From: an uncultured Gemmiger sp.
GTDB taxonomy: Bacteria > Bacillota > Clostridia > Oscillospirales > Ruminococcaceae
Reading direction: 5' to 3'
DNA: 64,000 nucleotides
Assembly: GCA_944386495.1 (NCBI GenBank)
Contig: CALXBE010000009.1
Location: 17,500-81,499 of the forward strand
In this document: piece by piece, positions 25,627 through 34,987 of the stretch
Position numbering within the stretch: position 1 is the stretch's first letter
Layout of the letters: each line of letters opens with the position of its first letter
The notes under the pieces: generated by a model
Database searches by the model: none
Told to the model about the DNA's origin: nothing
What the model saw: only the letters and a program-made list of their open reading frames with translations
Program-made: the position numbers and the translations under genes

Positions 25627-26748
25627 TTATTCCAGCGCCTGCTGGGCTGCGGCGATTTTCTGTTCCAGAACCGTTACCTGACCCTGGAATTCTTCCACCT
25701 GGCCCTGAAGGAACTGAATCTGTTGTTTGAGTGCTTCGGTCTGGGCGCCCGATTCCAGGTCCTCTATCTGTTCTTCCAGGGCTGCGATCTGGGCTTCCAA
25801 AGCAGCGATCTGGGCCTCAAGGGCTGCGATCTGGGCTTCAAGTTCGGCAATCAGTTCTTCATTGCCCCCGGTGTCCAGCCGGACCAACTTGACCCGGTCA
25901 TCGGTGAGGGCTGCCCAGTACACCCCTCCATTATAGGCAAAGGTGACCCAGTTGAAACCGTTATAGGGTTCCAGGGAGACCGACAGCACCCGGTAAAGGC
26001 CCATAGGCAGATAGCCCACAATATCATAGATGCTGGCGGTATAGAAATACTCTGCATTGGGGCTGATGGATTCAATATACTGCCCGGTGACCTCCTCCAT
26101 GAGGGGGCCGGTCTGGTTGGCCGTATATCCATTCTTTCCCGCTGCCACAATTTGGGGCAGATAATCCGCATAGGCGTAGTTCAGGTCACAGGCGCCGCTG
26201 ATTCCCGGCACACTGCCGGTGGAGGAGTACTGCCACATACTCCATGCACCCGAATACCCCACATATCCCCGGTAGTCTGCGATCCAGAAAGGATACATTT
26301 CCAGGTTGGCCGGGTTCAGGTAGCTCTGCACAAAGTAGGTGTAGGTATACCATCCAGGGAAAAATCCCCGCTCATACATGGTATCCATGGCAAACCGGAC
26401 CAGACTGGTCAGGGTGGAACGGCCCAGGCTTCCCAGGCTGGATTCCTCCACATCCACAAAGACCGGATATTCCAGCTTGAGCCCTGCCAGGCTGGGCAGG
26501 AAGGTATCCAACTCTTTCAGGACCTTGGCCCGGGTGTTGGCGTAGGTGTAATAGTAGGCTCCCACCCGCATTCCGGCGGAGTGAGCGCCCTCCACATTTT
26601 TCTTGAAATAAGGGTCTACATAGGGGCCGCTGTTATTGGATGAGCCCAGGCGGACAATGGCAAATTGTTTGCCGGAGGCCGCCACCTGGCTCCAGTTTAT
26701 GTTGCCCTGATACCGGGAAACATCAATTCCATACTGGAAAATAGGCAT
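25627..26748 (-). CDS. GH25 lysozyme-like protein with C-terminal coiled coil
   Basis: Muramidase-type GH25 domain (about residues 4-215): GIDVSRYQG supplies D9 and YPVFVDVEE the second acidic pair D99/E101. A beta-rich linker follows, then from about 300 a heptad coiled coil with near-identical LEAQIAA repeats (DNA 25779-25850). No signal peptide is visible, which is unusual for a wall hydrolase and is seen in phage endolysins that need a holin. The second of two ATGs is used, after AGGAGGGA with proper spacing; 373 residues. Confidence 0.87.
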   Translation of the reverse strand: MPIFQYGIDVSRYQGNINWSQVAASGKQFAIVRLGSSNNSGPYVDPYFKKNVEGAHSAGMRVGAYYYTYANTRAKVLKELDTFLPSLAGLKLEYPVFVDVEESSLGSLGRSTLTSLVRFAMDTMYERGFFPGWYTYTYFVQSYLNPANLEMYPFWIADYRGYVGYSGAWSMWQYSSTGSVPGISGACDLNYAYADYLPQIVAAGKNGYTANQTGPLMEEVTGQYIESISPNAEYFYTASIYDIVGYLPMGLYRVLSVSLEPYNGFNWVTFAYNGGVYWAALTDDRVKLVRLDTGGNEELIAELEAQIAALEAQIAALEAQIAALEEQIEDLESGAQTEALKQQIQFLQGQVEEFQGQVTVLEQKIAAAQQALE

Positions 26749-26804
26749 AACCATTCCCTCCTTTGTCTCATTCTATGAGACGGGAAGAGGGAATGTGCCG
26801 GCCC

Positions 26805-27527
26805 TCAGATAACCAGGCCTCCGTTGGGGGCCAGCACCTGACCGGTGATATATCCCGACTCTTCCCCTGCAAGGAAAAGCAGGGCATGGGCCACCTCCCG
26901 GGCAGTTCCCAGCCGGCCCACCGGGGTCTCCTGGGCCAGGGCTTCCTTATCCTCCGGGGTGAAACCTGCCATCATATCGGTTTCAATCACGCCGGGAGCC
27001 ACCACATTCACCGTAATGCCGCTGGGGCCTTCCTCCTTGGCCAGAGCCTTGCCCAGGCCAATCAGTCCCGCTTTGGCGGCGGAATAAGCCACTTCACAGC
27101 TTCCTCCGGTCTGGCCCCACATGCTGGAGACCAGCAGGATGCGCCCCCACTTCTGATGAATCATCTGGGGCAGGGCCGCCTGACAGCAATGGAAGGCACC
27201 GGTCAGGTCCACATCCAGAATCCGCTGCCACTGCTGGGGGGTGGTGTCTGTAAAAAGCCCCACATGGGCAATTCCTGCATTGCAGACCAGAATGTCCACG
27301 CCCCCCATAAAGTCCCGGGCCTGCTGAAAAAGGGTTTCCACCTGGGAGCGGTCGGCCACATCTGTCCGGAAGGCTGCCACCTGTCCGGGGTATTTATCCG
27401 CCAGCGCCTGAGCCTTCTCCCCGCTGCTGCACCAGCTGAAAACCACCTGGTACCCTGCCTGGGCAAAAATCTCCACGGCAGCAGCTCCGATTCCCCGGCT
27501 TCCTCCTGTAATGAGCACCCTTCTCAT
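26805..27527 (-). CDS. SDR family oxidoreductase (FabG/YmfI-like)
   Basis: NAD(P)H-dependent short-chain dehydrogenase of 240 residues. TGGSRGIG (7-14) binds the cofactor, NAG at 83-85, and the catalytic S135-Y148-K152 set is present. It could be a 3-oxoacyl-ACP reductase or the EF-P 5-aminopentanone reductase (YmfI), which is encoded by isolated FabG-like genes in Firmicutes; no fab genes are near, which favours the latter slightly. The ATG overlaps the tadA stop by four bases. Confidence 0.88.
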   Translation of the reverse strand: MRRVLITGGSRGIGAAAVEIFAQAGYQVVFSWCSSGEKAQALADKYPGQVAAFRTDVADRSQVETLFQQARDFMGGVDILVCNAGIAHVGLFTDTTPQQWQRILDVDLTGAFHCCQAALPQMIHQKWGRILLVSSMWGQTGGSCEVAYSAAKAGLIGLGKALAKEEGPSGITVNVVAPGVIETDMMAGFTPEDKEALAQETPVGRLGTAREVAHALLFLAGEESGYITGQVLAPNGGLVI

Positions 27528-28000
27528 TTTTTCTCCTCCTTGGCTTTCAGCCGTTTCTGACGAAGATAGATAAAGAAATTCTGCAAAAGAGCGGTGGCCT
27601 CCTCCTGGCAAAGGCCCCTTTCAATCACCGGATGATGATTGAAGGGCTGGGCAAAGAGGTCGGTCAGTCCTCCGCAGCAGCCCGCCTTGGGGTCTGCCGC
27701 CCCGTACACCACCCGCCGAATCCGGCTGTTGATGATGGCCCCCGCACACATGGGGCAGGGCTCCAGGGTGACAAACAGTTCGCACTGCCAGAGCCGCCAG
27801 CCCCCCAGCACCCGGCAGGCCTCATCAATGGCTTTCAGCTCCGCATGGTGAAGGGCGTTCTTCTCGGTTTCCCGGGTATTGTAGGCCATGGCAATGGGAA
27901 TCCCGTCCTTGGCCACCACAGCCCCCACCGGCACTTCCCCCAGGGCAGCCGCCTTGGCTGCCTGGTCCAGGGCCAGTTCCATCAGTTCCCGATCAGTCAT
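27524..28000 (-). CDS. tadA: tRNA-specific adenosine deaminase
   Basis: Deaminates the wobble adenosine (A34) of tRNA-Arg(ACG) to inosine. Zinc-dependent CDA fold: HAE at 52-54 with catalytic E54 and PCPMC giving C82 and C85. The 158-residue length fits. Start set by TTTAGGAGG upstream; a longer frame continues into the preceding gene and is discarded. Placed between the CPBP gene (14 bases) and the SDR gene (overlap). Confidence 0.95.
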   Translation of the reverse strand: MTDRELMELALDQAAKAAALGEVPVGAVVAKDGIPIAMAYNTRETEKNALHHAELKAIDEACRVLGGWRLWQCELFVTLEPCPMCAGAIINSRIRRVVYGAADPKAGCCGGLTDLFAQPFNHHPVIERGLCQEEATALLQNFFIYLRQKRLKAKEEKK

Positions 28001-28014
28001 ACAGGTTTTTCCTC

Positions 28015-28887
28015 CTAAAAATTGCCCATCAGCTGCAACAGCAGCAGTCCCGCCGCCGTCAGGCCGCAGGCCGGGACTGTGAACACGGTAAAAGGACCGG
28101 GGCTTTCCGGTTGAGGGGCCTCCCTTTTCAGGATTCCCCTTCTGATTCCTTTTACCAGCAGAATTCCTCCGGCCACCGGCCAGAAAATAAAGTGAAACCA
28201 CTGGAAGGCCGCTGCCAGCTCCCAGGAAGCAAACTGGGTCAGGTAGATTTCCACCACCGCTATGAGATTATTGACAAAGTGCAGGGCCATGCCCGGGAGG
28301 ATGCTCCCCTGTCTACAGGCAAGCCATCCCAAAAACAGCCCGGTAAAAAAGGCCACAAAGCCCTGGGTCACCCTGCCATGAAGAAGGCTGAAAAAGAGGG
28401 CCGGGAGAAATATGGCAACGCCCTTGCCGCAGGGGGTGAGGATTCCCTCCATGATTCCCCGGAAAAGAAGTTCCTCCCCCACCGCCGGGATCACACAGTA
28501 TATGAGAAAGACCATTCCCATGGGTCCCAGGCCGCCGGGGAGTATCTCCTGGGCCGAGTGGTCAAGGGGCCGGAGCAGGAGCGAAGCCAGATTGACCAGG
28601 GCTCCCCCGCCCAGGAAAACAGGTAGCCAGAACCAGACTGTCCCCTTTTTGCAGGGGCGCAGTCTCAGCTGACGGTTGCCCATGGGTTCCAGAACAAGGA
28701 TGACCAGGCAGGGCAGGAACAGTGCCAGAAAGTTCACCAGGGCATTGACCGCCAGCCGAAGCATTTCGCCGCCGGGCATGAACCATCCCAGCAGAAAGCC
28801 CATTGCCTCCCGCATTGCCGCATAGGTCAGGGCCGCAAAAATGCAGGCATTGATCCGGTTTTTCTGCCGTTTTGTGAGGGATTTCAT
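28015..28887 (-). CDS. CPBP family intramembrane glutamic endopeptidase
   Basis: Membrane protease of the CAAX/bacteriocin-processing (Abi) family, 290 residues with about eight helices. The active-site motifs are VGEELLFRG (the two catalytic glutamates and arginine), FSLLHGRV and HFVNN. First gene of the leftward operon with tadA, SDR, GH25 and AI-2E genes. Bacterial members mostly lack known substrates; some give immunity to peptides. Confidence 0.88.
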   Translation of the reverse strand: MKSLTKRQKNRINACIFAALTYAAMREAMGFLLGWFMPGGEMLRLAVNALVNFLALFLPCLVILVLEPMGNRQLRLRPCKKGTVWFWLPVFLGGGALVNLASLLLRPLDHSAQEILPGGLGPMGMVFLIYCVIPAVGEELLFRGIMEGILTPCGKGVAIFLPALFFSLLHGRVTQGFVAFFTGLFLGWLACRQGSILPGMALHFVNNLIAVVEIYLTQFASWELAAAFQWFHFIFWPVAGGILLVKGIRRGILKREAPQPESPGPFTVFTVPACGLTAAGLLLLQLMGNF

Positions 28888-28915
28888 GGTCGTGCCACCT
28901 TTCATTCTGCCTTAC

Positions 28916-28945
28916 AGTGTACCATTCCTTCCGCAGTACGGTCAA
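28916..28945 (-). promoter_or_regulatory. Promoter of the CPBP-tadA-SDR-GH25-AI-2E operon
   Basis: TTGACC, 18 bases, TACACT on the minus strand. Confidence 0.6.
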
Positions 28946-29017
28946 CCCAAAATTGGCAGACCTTTTCCGGAAAAGGGAGGAATTTTCCCTTATCTTCCGG
29001 GGAATGGGGATATTTCC

Positions 29018-29046
29018 TTGACAGAGACTGTAAAAGAGGGTACAAT
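29018..29046 (+). promoter_or_regulatory. Promoter of the GntR regulator gene
   Basis: Consensus TTGACA, 17 bases, TACAAT. Confidence 0.7.
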
Positions 29047-29057
29047 AATGAAAATTC

Positions 29058-29069
29058 CTTGTATACAAG
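29058..29069. promoter_or_regulatory. Palindromic operator, probable GntR binding site
   Basis: CTTGTATACAAG, a perfect 12-base palindrome 12 bases after the -10 and just before the ribosome-binding site. FCD-type GntR proteins bind sites built on TTGTATACAA, so negative autoregulation is likely. Confidence 0.7.
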
Positions 29070-29093
29070 AATCGTGAAAGGAGAGCTGTTCAT

Positions 29094-29813
29094 ATGCGTC
29101 CGGTGGATCTATGTGATGAAATATATCGGGAGCTGACCCGGGAAATCGTAAGCATGCAGCTGCTGCCCGGGCAGACCATCAGCGAGAACGGCCTTTGCGA
29201 GCGGTTCGGGGTAAGCCGTACCCCCATCCGAAGCGTGCTCCAGCGGCTGAGCCATAACCGGCTGGTGGAAATCGTCCCCCACAAGCATACCATCATCACC
29301 CTTATCGACTATGACATCCTCCGCCAAATTATCTATGAGCGGGTGGCGGTGGAGTGCATGGTATTCCGGGACTTTGTACTGAATCACACCCAGGAGCAGC
29401 TGGACCAGGCCCGCCATGCCATGGAGGAAATGCGGAAACTGGCCCTTATGCAGCGGGTGGCCCCCCAGAAATTCAATCCCAACCGGTTCTTTTCCCTGGA
29501 CAGAAGCATGCACAAGCTCTGGTTCCAGGCCACCGGCAACCCCTACCTCTTTGAGAGTTTTGAAAGTGACCTGGCCAACTACAACCGGTTCTGTATGATG
29601 GATATCCAGGCCGGCCGGAACACCGCCGATGTAATGGAGGAGCACGAAAGCATGCTCCGTCTTGTGGAAACCGGAGACATCTCCCAGGTAGAGCCGCTTC
29701 TCAAACGACATTTTTACGGAGGTCTGCGCCGGTTGGAATCCCACATTTTTGATGATCTTGCCCCCTATTTTTCCAATCTTCCCCAAGCTGAAGAAACTCC
29801 CGATCAGGAGTAA
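29094..29813 (+). CDS. GntR family transcriptional regulator (FCD subfamily)
   Basis: A 239-residue repressor-type protein. The winged helix-turn-helix is in residues 8-70 (LPGQTISENGLCERFGVSRT) and the all-helical FCD effector domain in 80-225, with metal/ligand histidines in DRSMHKLWF and EEHESMLRLV. Effectors of this subfamily are usually small carboxylates. It converges on the aconitase-family gene and shares its terminator, beside citrate synthase and IDH, so control of that branch by citrate or a related acid is a fair inference. Confidence 0.93.
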   Translation: MRPVDLCDEIYRELTREIVSMQLLPGQTISENGLCERFGVSRTPIRSVLQRLSHNRLVEIVPHKHTIITLIDYDILRQIIYERVAVECMVFRDFVLNHTQEQLDQARHAMEEMRKLALMQRVAPQKFNPNRFFSLDRSMHKLWFQATGNPYLFESFESDLANYNRFCMMDIQAGRNTADVMEEHESMLRLVETGDISQVEPLLKRHFYGGLRRLESHIFDDLAPYFSNLPQAEETPDQE

Positions 29814-29814
29814 T

Positions 29815-29856
29815 CAAAAAAGAAGCCGTCCCCTCTGTGGGGACGGCTTCTCTGTT
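29815..29856. terminator. Bidirectional terminator between gntR and the hydratase gene
   Basis: AGAAGCCGTCCCC / GGGGACGGCTTCT with A-tract on the left and T-rich flank on the right. Confidence 0.9.
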
Positions 29857-32144
29857 TATTCCAGGCCGCTGTGGCGGTTCCGGTTATGGTTGATGAGGCA
29901 TCCGGCCTTGACGATTTTCTTCTCGTCCCGGGTCATGGGCGCAATGTAAAGCGTCAGGGGGGTGACAGTCTCTCCCAGCAGGTAAGCCTGGATGGAGGTC
30001 ATATCTCCGTCCAGAGCCTTCCGGGCACCGGGGACAAAGATATAGTCCCCTACCTCAAAGGCCGGCTCACCCTCCATCTGGAAGGGCAGCATACCCCAGT
30101 TGATCACATTGCTCCGGTACCGCTTGGTGGCATACTCGGCGGCAATATTGGCCAGACCTCCCAGCACGCGCTGGCAGCTGGCAGCCTGCTCCCGGGCGGA
30201 ACCGTCGCCGGGTTTTACGGCATAGATGACACTGCCGATCTCCACGGTGGCAGGGTCCAGCGCTTCGTACCCGGGCAGCTGTTTGAGGCGTTCCCAGGCC
30301 TGAGCCAGGGACTCATCCCCGGCAGCGGGGTCCTCCCCTGCCACACGGGCCCGCTCCAGCTTATCCACAACTTTGGCACGGCCCACATATTCCGGGTCAC
30401 GGCGGCTGAGGGTAAACTCGGCCAGACCCAGAGGATTGGACCGGTAGCTGCTGGTCTCCCCGGAGGGAATCAGTTCATCGGTGGTGGTGACCAGGTCCAG
30501 AATCTTGCTGCAGACCCGGAGCAGAATGTTCTCTCCCAGAGCCTCCATGGAGGGCCAGTCCTTGATGTTGGGTCCGTAAATCAGTTCCTTCTCAGGCTCT
30601 GCCTTTCCGAAGCCGTTGTAGACCCGCTTATCGTAGGCGGAAGAATCATACTGGTAATCGGGGACCTGGTACCCGTCTGCCACGGCGGTGGCGGGAGTCA
30701 GGATTCCTCCGTTGGCGGCGGTGGCTGCAATGCTCCGGGCATCCATGAGGGCTACGCCGGCCATCTGTCCATTGCCCGGCTTGGAGCCTTCCCGGTTGGG
30801 GAAGTTCCGGGTGGTGTGGCGGATGGAAAGGCAGTTGTTGGCAGGGGTATCGCCCGCGCCGAAGCAGGGACCGCAGAAAGCAGTGCGGAGGATGGCTCCC
30901 GCTGCCATAAGGGTGCCTGCGGCCCCCTTCTTGACCAGGTCCATAAAGACAGGCTGGCTGCTGGGATAGACGGACAGGTTGAATACATCGTTGCCGCAGT
31001 CGGCCCCCTGGAGGATATGAGCGGCTTCCATAATGTTGGAGTAGGTGCCGCCGGCGCAGCCTGCGATAACACCCTGGTCCACCTGGAGGCGGCCATCCCG
31101 AATCTTATTGGTCAGGCGGAACTCAAAGCTGCCGCTGATACGGGCGGCCTCCACCTCTGCTGCCCGGAGTGCATCCTCCAGACGGCTGCCGGTCAGGTCC
31201 TCGATTTCAAACACATTGCTGGGATGGAAGGGCAGGGCAATCATAGGCTTGACAGTGGACAGGTCCAGATACACGCAGCCATCGTAGTAGGCCACCTTTC
31301 CGGGTTCCAGCTTCTTGTAGTCCCCTTCCCGGCCATGGAGCGCCAGATAAGCGCGGGTGTCCTCGTCGGTGCACCAGACACTGGACAGGCAGGTGGTCTC
31401 GGTGGTCATAACATCCACACCGTTCCGGTAATCGGTGGTCATGGAGGCAATGCCGGGGCCCACAAATTCCATCACCTTATTTTTTACATATCCATTCTTG
31501 AACACTGCCCCGATGATAGCCAGGGCAATATCCTGGGGACCTACGCCCGGCTGAGGTGCACCGTCCAGATAAACGGCCACAACCCCGGGGTAAGCTACAT
31601 CGTATGTATCACAGAGCAGCTGCTTGGACAGCTCGCCGCCGCCCTCACCCACGGCCATGGTTCCCAGAGCGCCATACCGGGTATGGCTGTCCGAGCCCAA
31701 AATCATCTTTCCGCACCCGGCCATCCGTTCCCGCATATACTGATGGATGACGGCAATGTGGGGAGGAACATAGATTCCGCCGTATTTCTTGCAGGCAGAC
31801 AGGCCGAACAGGTGGTCGTCCTCGTTGATGGTGCCCCCTACCGCACAGAGGGTATTATGGCAGTTGGTCAGCACATAGGGAATGGGAAACTTCTCCATTC
31901 CGGAAGCCTTGGCGGTCTGGATGATTCCCACAAAGGTAATATCGTGGCTGGCCATGGCATCGAACCGAATCCGAAGGTTCTCCATGTTCTCCGCCTGGTT
32001 ATGGGCTTTCAAAATGCCGTAGGCAATGGTCTGCTGCCGGGCCTGTTCCCGGTCAGCCTGAGGGCCCAGCTGGGCGGCCTCCTTTTCGGGTACAAGACGA
32101 ACGCCGTCTACCAGGTAGACGCCGCCTTCATACAATTTTACCAT
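29856..32144 (-). CDS. Aconitase-family hydratase (probable aconitate hydratase)
   Basis: A 762-residue [4Fe-4S] hydro-lyase. The cluster cysteines are seen in the CAGGTYSN and CGPCFG segments, and [21 protein letters not shown] is the substrate-binding region; the swivelling domain has [15 protein letters not shown]. It belongs to a clostridial group often named only hydratase, not to AcnA or AcnB. Divergent from citrate synthase and IDH, so it most likely isomerises citrate to isocitrate. GAGGGAAG precedes the ATG. Confidence 0.88.
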   Translation of the reverse strand: MVKLYEGGVYLVDGVRLVPEKEAAQLGPQADREQARQQTIAYGILKAHNQAENMENLRIRFDAMASHDITFVGIIQTAKASGMEKFPIPYVLTNCHNTLCAVGGTINEDDHLFGLSACKKYGGIYVPPHIAVIHQYMRERMAGCGKMILGSDSHTRYGALGTMAVGEGGGELSKQLLCDTYDVAYPGVVAVYLDGAPQPGVGPQDIALAIIGAVFKNGYVKNKVMEFVGPGIASMTTDYRNGVDVMTTETTCLSSVWCTDEDTRAYLALHGREGDYKKLEPGKVAYYDGCVYLDLSTVKPMIALPFHPSNVFEIEDLTGSRLEDALRAAEVEAARISGSFEFRLTNKIRDGRLQVDQGVIAGCAGGTYSNIMEAAHILQGADCGNDVFNLSVYPSSQPVFMDLVKKGAAGTLMAAGAILRTAFCGPCFGAGDTPANNCLSIRHTTRNFPNREGSKPGNGQMAGVALMDARSIAATAANGGILTPATAVADGYQVPDYQYDSSAYDKRVYNGFGKAEPEKELIYGPNIKDWPSMEALGENILLRVCSKILDLVTTTDELIPSGETSSYRSNPLGLAEFTLSRRDPEYVGRAKVVDKLERARVAGEDPAAGDESLAQAWERLKQLPGYEALDPATVEIGSVIYAVKPGDGSAREQAASCQRVLGGLANIAAEYATKRYRSNVINWGMLPFQMEGEPAFEVGDYIFVPGARKALDGDMTSIQAYLLGETVTPLTLYIAPMTRDEKKIVKAGCLINHNRNRHSGLE

Positions 32145-32196
32145 GGTTCTTCCCTCCGTCTCAATGGCCGCATTCAGTAATGCGTTTCTGGTTACA

Positions 32197-32225
32197 AGTA
32201 TACCCCACCCCGATTGATTCGTCTA
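32197..32225 (-). promoter_or_regulatory. Promoter of the aconitase-family gene
   Basis: TAGACG, 17 bases, TATACT on the minus strand. The imperfect palindrome GGTATACTTGTAACC overlies the -10 and shares ACTTGTA with half of the GntR operator, hinting at control by that regulator. Confidence 0.5.
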
Positions 32226-32310
32226 TACTTTAGTGGAAAAAAGTCCCCTGTCAAAGGGTGGAAACGCCCGGTAAAGTCAGTCTTTTCCCCCTGTCCAAAC
32301 GGAAAAAAGA

Positions 32311-32339
32311 TTGTGTTCAGCCCCTTTCTCGTGTATAAT
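32311..32339 (+). promoter_or_regulatory. Promoter of the citrate synthase-IDH operon
   Basis: TTGTGT, 17 bases, consensus TATAAT. Confidence 0.65.
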
Positions 32340-32394
32340 GGAAAGGTATTCTCGATTTTTGATCCTGAAAAAAAGGCAAAGGAGTGTGTTCAAG

Positions 32395-33783
32395 ATGAAA
32401 AATGTGCAAAGCTTCAAACAGTATATACAGGACCTGAATCTGCAGGGAACCATGCGGATCAATATGGCCCAGGTATACGGAAAAAGTTTGAATTACACCA
32501 ACATTCCCAACGCCTACTTTAAAGAATACAACATTAAAAAGGGTCTCCGGAACGAGGACGGCACCGGCGTGGCTGTGGGCCTGACCCGGGTAAGCGATGT
32601 TGTGGGCTACCGCCACAATGAGGAAGGCAAGAAGGAAGCCGTTCCCGGCAACCTGGTCTACCGGGGCATCAGCATCGGAGACCTGGTCAAGGGCGAGCGG
32701 CTCACCCCCGATGGATTCGAGGAAGCCTGCTTCCTGCTTTTGTTCGGGTATCTTCCCAGCCAGAGTGAGTTTGAGCAGTTCCTCCAGTGCCTCCGGGGCT
32801 TCTACGACCTGCCCGACGACTTTCTCACCGACCTGATCCGGTCTCCCGGAGAGAACCTGATGAACACCCTCCAGCAGTGTGTTCTCACCCTTTACAACTA
32901 CGACCGTACCCCCGACGACACTGACCCCTATCAGACCCTGCTGAAAGGTCTGAACATTCTGTCCAAGCTGCCCAGCATCAGCTGCTACGCTTACCAGAGC
33001 AAGATCCATCACTTTGACCGGCAGAGCCTGGTGATCCACTATCCCAACCCGGACTACACCATTGCAGAGAACATTCTGTACATGCTCCGGCCCACCTGCG
33101 AGTTCACCGACAACGAGGCCAAGCTGCTGGACACCCTGCTCATTCTCCATGCTGACCACGGCGGCGGCAACAACAGCACCTTCACCAATGTGGTCATCAG
33201 CTCCACCGGCACCGACATCTACTCCACCGTATCCGGAAGCATCGGCAGCCTGAAAGGCCCCCGCCACGGCGGCGCCAACATCCGGGCCTGCGAGATGATG
33301 GAGGCTGTGGTGGCTGAAATCGGATTCAGCGAGGACGAGGAAGAGATCCGCGGCCTGGTCAAGCGCATCCTCCAGAAACGGTTCTACGACCGCAGCGGTC
33401 TGGTATACGGCTTCGGCCATGCAGTTTACACCATCAGCGATCCCCGGGCTGAGATTCTCCGGGAGGTCTGCAAGACAGTGGCCCACGAGAAGAACCGGGA
33501 CGAGGAATACGCTTTCTATGAGCGGTTTGAGCGGATTGCCCGGGAGGTCCTTACCGAAGCCAAAGGCACCCCCATCAGCAACAATGTGGACTATTACAGC
33601 GGATACGCCTACAGCATGCTGGGCATTCCCCGTGACCTGTTCACTCCCCTGTTCGTCTGCGCCCGGATGGTGGGCTGGCTGGCACACAACATTGAAAACA
33701 AGCTCTACGACGGCCGTATCATGCGGCCCGCCAACATTTATGTAGGCAGCGAAGTGGAGTACATTCCCATCGACAATCGTTGA
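32395..33783 (+). CDS. gltA: Citrate synthase
   Basis: Condenses acetyl-CoA and oxaloacetate to citrate. The 462-residue protein has an N-terminal extension of about 60 residues, as in several clostridial forms. Catalytic residues lie in ILHADHGGGNNSTF and GFGHAVYTISDPRAE, followed by the NVDYYSGYAYSMLGIP arginine/aspartate segment. ATG chosen after AAAGGAG; the open frame upstream is within the promoter. IDH follows 22 bases later, making a citrate-to-2-oxoglutarate set with the divergent hydratase. Confidence 0.95.
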   Translation: MKNVQSFKQYIQDLNLQGTMRINMAQVYGKSLNYTNIPNAYFKEYNIKKGLRNEDGTGVAVGLTRVSDVVGYRHNEEGKKEAVPGNLVYRGISIGDLVKGERLTPDGFEEACFLLLFGYLPSQSEFEQFLQCLRGFYDLPDDFLTDLIRSPGENLMNTLQQCVLTLYNYDRTPDDTDPYQTLLKGLNILSKLPSISCYAYQSKIHHFDRQSLVIHYPNPDYTIAENILYMLRPTCEFTDNEAKLLDTLLILHADHGGGNNSTFTNVVISSTGTDIYSTVSGSIGSLKGPRHGGANIRACEMMEAVVAEIGFSEDEEEIRGLVKRILQKRFYDRSGLVYGFGHAVYTISDPRAEILREVCKTVAHEKNRDEEYAFYERFERIAREVLTEAKGTPISNNVDYYSGYAYSMLGIPRDLFTPLFVCARMVGWLAHNIENKLYDGRIMRPANIYVGSEVEYIPIDNR

Positions 33784-33805
33784 TAAAGGAGAGAAAAAAA
33801 TCATT

Positions 33806-34804
33806 ATGCAGAAAATCACTGTATTCAAGGGGGACGGCATCGGCCCCGAAATCACCGACTGCGTCCTGAAAATTCTGGATGCTGCCGGCGCTGAACTGGA
33901 ATATGACATCCATAATGTGGGCGAGGCAGAATACAACGCTCACGGCGCGCTGATTCCCCAGGCCGCCTTTGACAGCTTTGAGCAGACCAAGGTCCTGCTG
34001 AAAAGCCCCATCACCACCCCCATCGGGAAGGGATTCCGCAGCCTGAATGTGACCCTGCGGGAGAAGTATGACCTGTACGCCAACATCCGCCCCGCCAAGA
34101 GCAATCCTGCCGTGAAGACTCCCTTTGAGAATGTGGACATTGTCACCTTCCGGGAGAACACCGAGGACCTGTATGTGGGCAAGGAGGAAAAGCCGGACGA
34201 GAACACCGTCATCGCCTACAAAATCATTACCCGGAAGGCCAGCACCCGCATCATTGAGGATGCCTTTGAGTATGCCCGGAAGAATCACCGGAAGAAGGTG
34301 ACCTGCGTACATAAGGCCAACATCCTCAAGCAGAGCGACGGGTTGTTCCTGGATCTGTTCCGCCAGATCGCTGCCGGTTACCCCGACATTGAGAGCGACG
34401 ACAAAATCGTGGACAATGTGGCCATGCAGCTGGTCATGCGGCCCCAGCAGTTTGACATTCTGGTCATGCCCAACCTGTACGGAGACATTATCAGCGACCT
34501 GACCAGCGGCCTTATCGGCGGTCTGGGACTTCTGCCCAGCTGCAATCTGGGTGCCGAGTACAGCATGTTTGAGGCCGTCCACGGCAGCGCCCCCGACATT
34601 GCCGGAAAAGGAATTGCCAACCCCACTGCCCTGCTCTGGAGCGCCTGCATGATGCTGGAGCATCTGGACCAGGAGGAGGTTGCTGCCCGTATCCGGGCCG
34701 CAGTGGACCAGGTTCTGGCAGAAGGAACTGTCCGTACCCCCGACCTGGGAGGCAGTTCCACCAGCGCCCAGTACACCCAAGCTATCATCGACCATCTCCA
34801 TTAA
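33806..34804 (+). CDS. Isocitrate dehydrogenase (NAD-type, short form)
   Basis: Oxidatively decarboxylates isocitrate to 2-oxoglutarate. At 332 residues it is the short homo-isocitrate/isopropylmalate-like form, with FKGDGIGPEITDCVLKIL, the substrate loop TFRENTEDLYVG, and the cofactor region GSAPDIAGKGIANPTAL. No phosphate-binding NADP pocket is obvious, so NAD use is likely. Homoisocitrate or isopropylmalate dehydrogenase activity is the alternative, but gene context favours isocitrate. Confidence 0.9.
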   Translation: MQKITVFKGDGIGPEITDCVLKILDAAGAELEYDIHNVGEAEYNAHGALIPQAAFDSFEQTKVLLKSPITTPIGKGFRSLNVTLREKYDLYANIRPAKSNPAVKTPFENVDIVTFRENTEDLYVGKEEKPDENTVIAYKIITRKASTRIIEDAFEYARKNHRKKVTCVHKANILKQSDGLFLDLFRQIAAGYPDIESDDKIVDNVAMQLVMRPQQFDILVMPNLYGDIISDLTSGLIGGLGLLPSCNLGAEYSMFEAVHGSAPDIAGKGIANPTALLWSACMMLEHLDQEEVAARIRAAVDQVLAEGTVRTPDLGGSSTSAQYTQAIIDHLH

Positions 34805-34810
34805 GTTCTG

Positions 34811-34840
34811 TCCCCGGTCTTTTCGGCCGGGGATTTTTCT
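34811..34840 (+). terminator. Terminator of the citrate synthase-IDH operon
   Basis: CCCCGGTC / GGCCGGGG followed by ATTTTTCTTT. Confidence 0.88.
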
Positions 34841-34892
34841 TTCCTGGCCAAAACTTTCCGGGGTTTTCCCTCTGTTTTGGGGAAAATGTATC

Positions 34893-34921
34893 TTGCCCCG
34901 GCAGGAAAAAGTTGATAAAAT
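34893..34921 (+). promoter_or_regulatory. Promoter of apt
   Basis: TTGCCC, 17 bases, TAAAAT, about 65 bases before apt. Confidence 0.5.
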
Positions 34922-34987
34922 GGAAATGGTTTGTTTTTTGCTGTTTAGGGGCTGTTCCCCACTAATTCTGAGAGGAGAAATCTGACC

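Noticed and set aside
25779-25850. CRISPR-like tandem repeat
   Set aside because: The repeats are in frame, encode LEAQIAA heptads inside the GH25 gene and have no spacers.
34920-34986. Short frame MEMVCFLLFRGC... before apt as a leader peptide
   Set aside because: Its start lies in the proposed -10 region, there is no ribosome-binding site and no attenuator structure.
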